The position numbers and the translations under genes were made by a program. The notes beneath the pieces are model-generated. The model did not search any database. It saw only the letters and a list, made by a program, of their open reading frames with translations, and had not been told where the DNA came from. A stretch of DNA of 64,000 nucleotides from an uncultured Lachnospiraceae bacterium (GTDB lineage Bacteria > Bacillota > Clostridia > Lachnospirales > Lachnospiraceae), in the NCBI GenBank assembly GCA_910587045.1, contig CAJULG010000004.1:1-64000 (forward strand). Reading direction: 5' to 3'. Shown here piece after piece: positions 26,319 through 34,800 of this stretch. The stretch's first letter is position 1, and each line of letters starts with the position of its first letter.

Positions 26319-27061
26319 ACAGCAATCTCCTCCCGAACCAGGTTTAATATTTGATGCCGGTATTCCACAAAGTCCGGCTGATATACTTCCCGGGGCCGTT
26401 CCAGCTCAATCGGTATAATGTTTGCGATCTGTCCGGTCTCTGCAGAGAGGATAACAACGCGGTCGGCAAGATAGACGGCTTCCTCTACGCTGTGGGTAAT
26501 GAAAAGAATTGTTCGTTTGGTTTCCATCCAGATTCGTTGCAGCTCTTCCCGAAGCTGGTTGGAGGTCTGTTTATCCAGGGCGGAAAACGGTTCATCCATC
26601 AGAAGGATCTTCGAATCCATGGTCAGCGCCCGCGCCAGAGCGACTCGCTGCCGCATCCCGCCGGAGATCTCATGAATGAGATAATCCTTATAATCCAGAA
26701 GCTTCACCATATTCAGATAATATTCCGCCTTTTCCTCCTGCTCCTCCTTTGAAAGTCCGGAAAGCTTCATACCGAACTTTACGTTTTCAATGACATTCAG
26801 CCAGGGGAACAGGCCATGTTCCTGGAACATAACAGTACGCTCCGCACCCGGCCCGGTAATTGCGTTTCCGTCCAGCAGGATCTCACCTCTGGTAGGCTGA
26901 TCCAGTCCGGCGATCAGATTCAGCAGTGTGCTTTTACCGCAGCCGGAGGAGCCTACGATACAGACAAACTCTCCATTCTGAATTTCCAGGTTGATATCGT
27001 GCAGGGTTGCGGAATCATTATTTTGAAATTGTTTATGTACGCCTTTTATTTCCAGTGCCAT
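26315..27061 (-). CDS. ABC transporter ATP-binding protein, nitrate/sulfonate type
   Basis: A 248-residue ATPase: Walker A GSSGCGKSTL near 40, Q-loop MFQEHGLFPW near 83, signature EISGGMRQRVALARAL near 130, Walker B KILLMDEPFSALD near 152, and H-loop FITHSVEEA near 190. This is the SsuB/TauB pattern. The ATG at 27061 follows GGAGGAATAAG; a longer in-frame start at 27091 would lie inside the preceding gene. Seven bases separate it from the binding-protein stop. Confidence 0.9.
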   Translation of the reverse strand: MALEIKGVHKQFQNNDSATLHDINLEIQNGEFVCIVGSSGCGKSTLLNLIAGLDQPTRGEILLDGNAITGPGAERTVMFQEHGLFPWLNVIENVKFGMKLSGLSKEEQEEKAEYYLNMVKLLDYKDYLIHEISGGMRQRVALARALTMDSKILLMDEPFSALDKQTSNQLREELQRIWMETKRTILFITHSVEEAVYLADRVVILSAETGQIANIIPIELERPREVYQPDFVEYRHQILNLVREEIAV

Positions 27062-27068
27062 AGAAATC

Positions 27069-28052
27069 TTATTCCTCCACATATAAATCATCAGATGGCA
27101 GTTCGCTGATAAAGCCTTGTGCCTGACTGATCACTGCAAACTGCTCGATCGATGCCCGGTTCAGCTCCGTGCTGACACCGATTCGGGTAAATGCCTCCGT
27201 TATGATGGACTCATCCAGTGATTTTCCGGTTGCGGCATCTAATTCCTGATTAATGATCGGAAGACATTCTGCCAGACTGTCATTCATCCGTTTCGTAGCC
27301 GCTTCGTGTTCCTCCAGGAACCTGGCAACAAGCTCCGGATGTTCTGCCATAAAGTCCTTCCGTACCACGACAACCGCTACATCGTATTCCCCTTCAAAAT
27401 AAATCGTGTCATAATCCATCACAAGCTCTGCCTCGTTTGCCAGCAGAGTTGCGCCCCATGGCTCCGGCACCAGCGCCGCATCAATATCTCCGTTGTTCAT
27501 GGTATTGGCAACGTCTGCATTCGAGACTGCGGCAACGGTTACGGTGCCGCCCTCTGTAACCGGAGAAAGGCTGTTTTCCTCTAACAGGTTCAACAGGCAG
27601 AGATGCTGTGTATTGCCAAGCTGGGGAATAGCGACTACCTTTCCGGCAAGATCTGCAACGCTGTTGATATTAGAGCCGGGACTTTTCACAAGAACAGCAC
27701 CGCCCTTGGTCGCACTTGAGAGAATCTGTACATCGCCGCCGGATTTCACATTGGCAGTGATGGCAGGAACCGGGCCGATATATCCGATATCAATGTCGCC
27801 GGCAAATAAAGCTTCTACCTCAGCAGGACCGGCGTTAAATGCAGTCCAGGTCACAGATGCATCTGTCCCGTATGCCTCCTCCAAAGCGCCTTCCGCTTTC
27901 ATCAGAAGTGCCTGGGCATGGGTAATATTATTGAAGTAGCCGATATGGACCTCCGGTGTTCCCGGCTGACTGTTGCTGCAGCCGGTCATACAGAGGAAAA
28001 GAGAGAAGGCCAGCAATATGCTGATCCATGATTTCAGTTTTCGTTTAGACAT
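27069..28052 (-). CDS. ABC transporter substrate-binding lipoprotein, sulfonate/nitrate type
   Basis: A 327-residue lipoprotein. The signal peptide ends in the lipobox LCMTGC near residue 23. The mature protein has the NMT1/SsuA-like pattern: VHIGYFNNITHAQALLM at the start, GDIDIGYIGPVPAI near 90, and DIDAALVPEPWGATLL near 193. It captures an anionic organic ligand outside the membrane. GAGGTG precedes the ATG at 28052. It is the first gene of the three-gene importer operon and lies divergently from lacI, so LacI control is plausible. Confidence 0.88.
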   Translation of the reverse strand: MSKRKLKSWISILLAFSLFLCMTGCSNSQPGTPEVHIGYFNNITHAQALLMKAEGALEEAYGTDASVTWTAFNAGPAEVEALFAGDIDIGYIGPVPAITANVKSGGDVQILSSATKGGAVLVKSPGSNINSVADLAGKVVAIPQLGNTQHLCLLNLLEENSLSPVTEGGTVTVAAVSNADVANTMNNGDIDAALVPEPWGATLLANEAELVMDYDTIYFEGEYDVAVVVVRKDFMAEHPELVARFLEEHEAATKRMNDSLAECLPIINQELDAATGKSLDESIITEAFTRIGVSTELNRASIEQFAVISQAQGFISELPSDDLYVEE

Positions 28053-28167
28053 ATAATTCACCTCGTTGTTAATATTAGTTGCTGTTAAGCTTTGTGCAGT
28101 CCTTCCTTAAGGCCGAAATGCTATCTTTAGTTTACACGTTTTTGGTATGTGAAGGTAAGGGTAATAG

Positions 28168-28270
28168 TGATAACGTTTTCATTTGACGAATCTGTTAAAA
28201 ATGGTTATTATAAATATAAGTCGATAGAATGATTTATATATTGTATTGTATAAAATGAAAACGATTGCAA
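28168..28270. promoter_or_regulatory. Two LacI-type operators in the divergent promoter region
   Basis: TGATAACGTTTTCA at 28168-28181 and TGAAAACGATTGCA at 28256-28269 both match the quasi-palindromic LacI/CcpA operator form centred on CG. They are 88 bp apart, between the leftward importer and the rightward lacI-type gene. The second lies just upstream of the regulator start, suggesting autoregulation and possibly looping. A CcpA (cre) role is an alternative. Confidence 0.65.
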
Positions 28271-28301
28271 TATTAAAAAGCAGTGGAACGCAGGAGGGAT
28301 C

Positions 28302-29381
28302 ATGTCATTAAAAAGGATTGCGGAATTAACCGGAACATCAGTATCTACGGTATCACGAGTGCTGAATTCATCAGAGCACCGCTGTAATCAGAAAGGGCTT
28401 GCGGAGCGTATCTGGAAGGCTGCAGAAGAACTGCAATATGTACCCAATGCATCTGCACGGGAATTGAGAAAGGGGATCATTCCGAAGGAAGCCCCATTTG
28501 CAGTGGATGTGCTGCTGACCCGGTTTGACAGTATGGACAAGGATATATTTTTCCTTGAGGTCTTTCATTATATTATTGAAGAGCTTATGAAGAATGGCTG
28601 TATTCTGGATCAGGTATTGAATCTGAATGATATTGTCTCTCTGGAACAGGAGGGGAATACAGGCTCAATTCCTTATCGTCCGCAGGGAAGCGGGCTTCTG
28701 GATAAACAGTTAAATACTGCAGTGATCAGTCGAAAGAAAAATACAGGTCTGATTGTATTGGGAAAATGTCCGGCCGGACTGTTTGGAAGTTTGCAGAAGC
28801 GTTATGCATATATTGTGGGAATTGACCGGAATCCTACGGATTATGAATATGATGAGGTGATCTGTAATGGTGCAGCGGCGGCTTCCATGGCAGTGGAATA
28901 CTTGATCCGTCTGGGACATACCAGTATTGCTTATATCGGTGACTGTAATTATGAGTCCCGGTATATAGGATATTATCAGGCGCTATTGAACCATAAGATA
29001 CCCCTTCGTTACAATAATGTACACCAGACCTCCCAGACTGAACAGGAGGGATACCGGGTCATGAGAGAGATCATCCGGGACACGGTAAGACCCACCGCAG
29101 TGTTCTGTGCAAATGACTGTACTGCGATCGGGGTTCTGAAAGCATTAAGACAGAACAAAAAGCGGGGATATCAGCCTTCTGTCATTTCCATTGATAATAT
29201 ACTGGAATCCCAGAAGACGACTCCCATGCTTACGACAATTGACATTCCGAAGAAGGAGATGGTTCATCTTGCAGTATTACTGCTGCTGGATCGTAGAGCC
29301 GGTTCTCATACGGAATCCATCAGAATTGAACTTCCCTGCCGGCTTCTGGAACGGGAAAGCTGTACCTATAATAATGGTTAG
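28302..29381 (+). CDS. LacI-family transcriptional regulator
   Basis: A 359-residue DNA-binding protein. The N-terminal HTH is classic: MSLKRIAELTGTSVSTVSRVLN, with hinge helix YVPNASARELRKG near 48-60. The rest is a periplasmic-binding-like sensor domain, with VICNGAAAASMAVEYLI and PTAVFCANDCTAIGVLKAL segments. The effector is unknown. It is transcribed away from the sulfonate-type importer across a region holding two matching operators. Confidence 0.9.
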   Translation: MSLKRIAELTGTSVSTVSRVLNSSEHRCNQKGLAERIWKAAEELQYVPNASARELRKGIIPKEAPFAVDVLLTRFDSMDKDIFFLEVFHYIIEELMKNGCILDQVLNLNDIVSLEQEGNTGSIPYRPQGSGLLDKQLNTAVISRKKNTGLIVLGKCPAGLFGSLQKRYAYIVGIDRNPTDYEYDEVICNGAAAASMAVEYLIRLGHTSIAYIGDCNYESRYIGYYQALLNHKIPLRYNNVHQTSQTEQEGYRVMREIIRDTVRPTAVFCANDCTAIGVLKALRQNKKRGYQPSVISIDNILESQKTTPMLTTIDIPKKEMVHLAVLLLLDRRAGSHTESIRIELPCRLLERESCTYNNG

Positions 29382-29449
29382 GTGCAGCGTACCGGATCAC
29401 AAATTACGTTGTAAAACGTGTTAAAATGAAACTCAGATAAATCCGGTTC

Positions 29450-31246
29450 CTATTTTTTTACTGTTGAAATATAGTTATCCATCTGTGCCCGCAGGGTATC
29501 GAAGTCACAAGGTCCGGTTTCCAGAATGACCTGATGGTAAGCAACCTCATCGAAGTCAGCGCCCAGAGCATTCTTTGCATAATCCCGCAGCTCCACAAAT
29601 TCCAGATAACCAACAAAGTATTGCGGATAGTAGCCAGGCTCCTCTACCATCATATCATACAGCCCCTGAGCGGCAGCCCCGTTAAAGCCGTTATCATTCA
29701 TATAGTCGGTAAGCTCATCTACTGTGTAACCATAATAATTGACAAGAATATCAGCCAGACAGCAGAATGCGATATTCTGCAGGTTGCCACAGACATACAT
29801 TTTCCGTACATATTCACTGTCAAAATCCTCATAGGTTACCCAGTTATAGGAACGCATTTCCACATACATGGCCCAGCCCTCATCATACCCCAGAAAGCTT
29901 AAGGCGTCCCGGATCGGATAAGGATCCGTAGACAGGAAATAGGTCATCTGATATAAATGTCCCGGATATCCCTCATGAGCATAGGTTGCTGACAGGCCAC
30001 CGGAGCTTCCGTTGTTCTTGCTTCGGTTGACCTGGATCACATTTTCTGTATAATCATCAATACATGGTGTGACGCAGAAGGCAGGAGAAAGAATATCTGC
30101 GATGGAAGGATCAATGTCACTGATCGTATAATTTACTTCCGGAGGAGCCGGGAATTCACCTGCCATTTCCTGCTTGTAATATTCTAAGAAGCTTGCCGGT
30201 TCAGACAGTCCCTCGACTACAAAGTTTTCATCCGAAAAGTATTCCATATAGACATCCGGTGCATTTAAATAAACGTCATACATCATCTCCGTAGAATCAT
30301 CTAATACACCTTCCAACAGAGTTTTCATTTCTGCAATGGACTTGGAGGAACCGGTCTTATGTGCGACAATGTATTCATAGTATTCCTTTCCGCCGTCATA
30401 ATTGCAGATACCGCCTAAGTCCGTACCCTTTCCTTTTAAACTGTTCAGCTCATCGATCATGGTCCGGTATGCCGGGATAACGGTATTCAGGATGATATTC
30501 CGGTTCTGATCCTTGTAGGATGCCCGTTCCGTATCGCTTAATCCGTCCATGGCATCGATCCGGTGATCAAAGGTAGTGATCAGATAATTATCTTCAATGT
30601 GAGTAAGAAACTGCTCACACTGCTCAACGGCATCATCAATGGCACCGTCAGACATTCCGTAACCTTCGTCTGTACGGAAGCTTTCATAGTCAAGACAGTA
30701 GTCAAAATAATCGTCCAGCTGTTCCATTAAGGCCAGATAGTCTTCCACATCTTTGGCGGAATAGAATTCATACAGAGACATATTCAAAGGCATGTTGCTC
30801 TGTACACCGGTTACCTGTCCGAACACGGTTGACTGATATGCACAGTCCTTAATGGATAATTCCTGTTCTGTGTAGTGATAAAGAACGTCATAGGTCAGCT
30901 GTTGTTTGGCATCCAGCTTCTTATAGTTAAACTTCTTCAGATCTGCAAAGGTTGTCTCCAGTTCTGCCCAGTCTTCTTCTTTATCTGCAAAGTCCCGGTC
31001 ACTGAAGTCACCCAGCGTCGGTTCAAAGGGTTCAATCCCGTATCCTTCCGGATCCTTTAATGTAAAGTGAAGATTCAGGGTATTATCTGTCATTTCTGCC
31101 ACAAATAAGTCCTCTAAAAATGCATCAAAATCTGCATCCGGTGTGGAAGAAGGAGCAGAGGATCTGTTACAGCCGGAGACGGAACAGAGCAGTATCACAC
31201 AGAGTGTCAGAGCAGCAATCCGCCTGGATAATTGTTGTAATTTCAT
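29450..31246 (-). CDS. DUF885 lipoprotein, predicted metallopeptidase
   Basis: A 598-residue secreted lipoprotein with lipobox LCSVSGC near residue 22. The DUF885 family motif AYEGYPGHLYQM-like segment (THEGYPGHLYQ form; here YAHEGYPGHLYQMTY, near 425) supplies an HExxH-like HEGYPGH metal site, and GYDEGWAMYVE near 463 carries the next ligand. It probably acts on extracellular peptides. GAAAGGAAG stands before the ATG at 31246; the track-start ATG further upstream is not supported. It is monocistronic and convergent with lacI. Confidence 0.82.
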   Translation of the reverse strand: MKLQQLSRRIAALTLCVILLCSVSGCNRSSAPSSTPDADFDAFLEDLFVAEMTDNTLNLHFTLKDPEGYGIEPFEPTLGDFSDRDFADKEEDWAELETTFADLKKFNYKKLDAKQQLTYDVLYHYTEQELSIKDCAYQSTVFGQVTGVQSNMPLNMSLYEFYSAKDVEDYLALMEQLDDYFDYCLDYESFRTDEGYGMSDGAIDDAVEQCEQFLTHIEDNYLITTFDHRIDAMDGLSDTERASYKDQNRNIILNTVIPAYRTMIDELNSLKGKGTDLGGICNYDGGKEYYEYIVAHKTGSSKSIAEMKTLLEGVLDDSTEMMYDVYLNAPDVYMEYFSDENFVVEGLSEPASFLEYYKQEMAGEFPAPPEVNYTISDIDPSIADILSPAFCVTPCIDDYTENVIQVNRSKNNGSSGGLSATYAHEGYPGHLYQMTYFLSTDPYPIRDALSFLGYDEGWAMYVEMRSYNWVTYEDFDSEYVRKMYVCGNLQNIAFCCLADILVNYYGYTVDELTDYMNDNGFNGAAAQGLYDMMVEEPGYYPQYFVGYLEFVELRDYAKNALGADFDEVAYHQVILETGPCDFDTLRAQMDNYISTVKK

Positions 31247-31477
31247 ATGGACTTCCTTTCTTGATACGTTCGCTATCATTTATAATATGATTATACGCAG
31301 AACAAGAAGAAAAAACAACAGGAATTCAAGGTTAACGTCCACCACGGAACACATTGGATTGCAAACAGGACAATAATGTGCTATTTTGTTAAAAAAGCAT
31401 AATGAGCACATAACAGAGGCGATGTGACCGTAACGGCAGGAATGCCAGGCACAAAGCTTAACAAGGGAATGGGGAAT

Positions 31478-31578
31478 GCCTTGAGGAGGGGCCCACGCAG
31501 TGGGAGGAGTCCTGAAGGCGGCCAGTATTAGAGTAAAGCTGCAGCTCGTAAAGAGTCCTGAAGGCGGCCAGCAGTAAA
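31478..31578 (+). repeat. Second copy of the dispersed hairpin repeat, with partial duplication
   Basis: GCCTTGAGGAGGGGCCC at 31478-31494 is followed by CAC-GCA-GTG and GGGAGGAGTCCTGAAGGC to 31519. It is the same core as 8228-8272 (other strand) but with a changed stem: CCCAC/GTGGG in place of CCCGGC/GCCGGG, so pairing is kept. GAGTCCTGAAGGCGGCCAG recurs at 31553. Nothing else is seen in the 31247-31478 part of the gap apart from the DUF885 promoter region. Confidence 0.6.
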
Positions 31579-31599
31579 GCCCCGCGTTTACCAACACCG

Positions 31600-31775
31600 T
31601 GTGCATTGAGGCGTCTGTCCGTTGGCGAAAGCCGGTCATTGGGGTATTCCTGAGAAGGCAGGGCAGGAGGCTGTTTGAGATGCGAGTCGGGAGACCTACT
31701 GTTATGTCGGAATTTTACTGTGGAATGGTTATGGTGATATTCTGCCCTTTTTTGGGTTGGATATCACCATTTTGT
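31600..31775 (+). promoter_or_regulatory. Cobalamin-riboswitch-like 3' half with terminator
   Basis: The segment GTCATTGGGG ... GAAGGC ... GATGCGAGTCGGGAGACCTAC (about 31636-31699) resembles the 3' half of cobalamin riboswitches, which end in a form like GCCAAGTCAGGAGACCTGCC. It is followed by ATGGTGATAT (31731-31740) paired with ATATCACCAT (31761-31770) and TTTTGTG, a terminator-like expression platform. The usual 5' core (GGTGAAAATCC) is not seen; the dispersed repeat lies where it should be. The next gene encodes a DUF4430 surface protein, a family often tied to cobalamin. Confidence 0.45.
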
Positions 31776-31831
31776 GTTGGAATCCGGTCAGAACGGGGTA
31801 CTTTGCATGTGGAAGAAAGAAGGAGGAAGAC

Positions 31832-34800
31832 ATGAAAAAGAAAATCATTGCATTACTTATGACAGTAATTCTGCTGTTAGGATTCTTGCCGGAACGGGTC
31901 TATGCTGCACCGGCAGTCGGCGATATTCTGGCCAGTCTGCCACTGACAGCGGATCCGGGAACCGGAACGACCGCCTGGAAGGGAATGGATGGAGGAATAC
32001 TGCAATCCGGAAACAAGGCGAAGCCCTATTCTACCAGTACACTGACCCTGACCTTCACATCGGATACCCATTTCAGCTTTGAATATAAGGTATCCTGTGA
32101 GGAAAAATACGACAAAGTCACGATAACACATGCCGGAACTACCCTTGTAAACGGGGTAAGCGGAGAGATTGACTGGACTATACTGGAGTTGGATGTAAAA
32201 AGCGGCGATATACTGACTGTTGCCTACAAGAAGGATAGTTCGGGAGATAAGGGGGATGATTGTGTCTATCTGCGGAATTTCAGCGCAGGAGCCCCCCTGG
32301 TCGTCACCTTCCATAATGACGGGGAAATCTGTACACAGAATATCTATGGCGGCAGCGGAACGCTTCAGGCGAATTCGTTTACCCGGGCAGGAAAGGTATT
32401 TGCCGGATGGGCGGCGGAGCCGGATGGAGAGGTTCTCTATTCAGACGGCACCGCCATTATCTTAGAATCCAATCTGGATCTGTATGCAGTATGGGCCGAA
32501 GCCTATACAGTTACCTTTGATAACAATGGAAGTCAGTCTGTGGTATCCGTAGCGCAGGGCTATGCCATCGGTGCCACCAATATCCCGACGCCGGCGGCGG
32601 TTACTGGCTATATATTCGACGGCTGGTATCAGGGAGAGAACAGGCTGAGCGCCGAGACCCGGATCAACGGGGATCAGGTCTATACGGCAAAATGGCAGCC
32701 GGTCACCTATAAGATCCGGTTTGATGCGAATGGCGGTAACGGTTCCATGGAGGCATTGCAGGCAGTCTATGATGAGACGGTTACACTGCCGGAGAACGCA
32801 TTTACAAGAACGGGCTATTCCTTCCGGGGCTGGGCAACCGCCAGCTACAGCTCTTCACCGAACTATCAGCCGGGCGGAACGGTCAGGAATCTGAAGAATG
32901 TACAGGACAGCGAGCAGGTTCTGTATGCCATCTGGGGCGGTGATCCGGTAAATGTTACCGTGGATCTGAACTACAAGGGCGCAGAGACCATCTCCCGTAT
33001 CGGTGTAGTGGGTGAAAATTACAATTACATTCAGGAAAAAGGCGACAAGAGGTTTAGCAGTATTGCAGACCCGAAGCGGGAGGGCTATAACTTCAAGGGC
33101 TGGTACGATGCGCCGGAGGGAGGAAAGGCAATCACGAATCAGTATAAATTTACTGCAGAGGACGCACAGAAGGGAGTGACCCTGTACGCCCGGTGGGCAG
33201 AGTCGATTACCATTCTCTTTGATGCGAACGGCGGAAGCTGTTATACGAAGGAAAAGAAGATCGACAGGGGAACCGCTTACGGCTCGCTTCCGGGCAACAG
33301 TTTGTCGGGAAAGAAGTTTGAAGGCTGGTTTACGAAGGATGGAACACAGGTAGAGAATACAACAGTTTTTGATAAGGACACCACACTTTACGCCCGGTTT
33401 CGCAGTTATCGGGTAACGGTCAGCTTCGACGCCAACGGCGGCGAGGGCAGCATGACACCATTGATCTGTGACAGCGGGGTTCCGACAGGTCTGCCGGGCT
33501 GTACCTTTGTCCGGGACGGCTACCAGTTTGTTCAGTGGACAACCATCAAGAATCCGTCCTCCTGGCAAAGTCCAAAATATTATGATGACGGAGCAGAATA
33601 CAGCTGGAGCTCCACCTATAATGACAGCACGGCAACTCTGTATGCAGTCTGGGAAAAGGTGGCGGAGCCGACGCCGGAGGGAACCTTAAAGGAAGCGGCC
33701 AATTCCCTGACCGGATATTTTACTCCGGTATATGGAAAAGATACCAATGCAAATGAAGCGGCACAGGCAGTATTGGATGCCAACGGCTTTGGCAATGTGA
33801 CTATAGCGGTAAAGGAAGCCGTTGTTTATGAACAGGACGGGGGAACCGCCTCTATTGATGCGGACGGAACCATACATTATTATTTCAATCCGGGTATGTC
33901 CGGCAGAGACGGTGTATACTTCGAGACCACCTTTGTCCTGTCCTATAACGGGACAAGTATGGAAACGGTCTGGAATACCCATATGAACTGGGATAAGGAT
34001 AAGGCCAGCCAGCGTCTGCGGGATGAAATGAACCGGATCGAGGTGCCATCTGTGGTAGAATCCCCGGAGGAGCTGACCACACTTCCGCATTATCTGCAAA
34101 AGGAAGGAATCTCACAGGGCGATACAAGTGACAGCGTATTCTATAATACCTGGACGAATTTTAATACCTGGGCAACGATCACATGGACCAGTACGGATTC
34201 TAAAGTGATCAGCGTAGGAAGGCTTCCGGACTATCCGCCGTATAAGCCGTATCCGGTCACGGTCCGTCAGGGCACGAGAGATACGAAGGTAACCCTGACC
34301 GCACATATTGTCTGGAACAGCGGAGATAACATAGAATTCTATAAGGTGTTTACAGTAACGGTAAAGAGTTCGGCAGGAGCAGTCACCTTAGAGGAGGAGC
34401 TGCAGACAAAGCTGGATCATGCGCTGGCAACGGTAGGTTTACGGGATGCCATGACGGGAGAGCAGATCGATCCGGAGCATGTGACCGGAGATATCCAGTT
34501 CCCGACCACAAGAGATATCAAGGTTGACGGAAAGTATCAGCCGGTTACCATTACGAGCAACGATCCGTCTGTGATCAGGACATGGGATGTAAACAATGCG
34601 GCAAGCGCAGTTGTATACCGTCCGCTACCAGGCGAGGATCCGGCGGAGGTAATCCTGACCATGCGGATTACGGATAAGGCGACCGGTACGGTAGTCACAC
34701 ATGCAATCCCGGTTACGGTAATGCCGCTGACACAGGAAGAGATTGATGCAGAGCTTGCTCTGATGGAGCAGGTAAAGGTATGCTATTTTGACGGGATCCG

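Noticed and set aside
31465..31520. 5' core of the cobalamin riboswitch
   Set aside because: A GGGAATGCC-like stretch is present, but the same sequence belongs to the dispersed repeat also found near 8230, so I do not count it as riboswitch.
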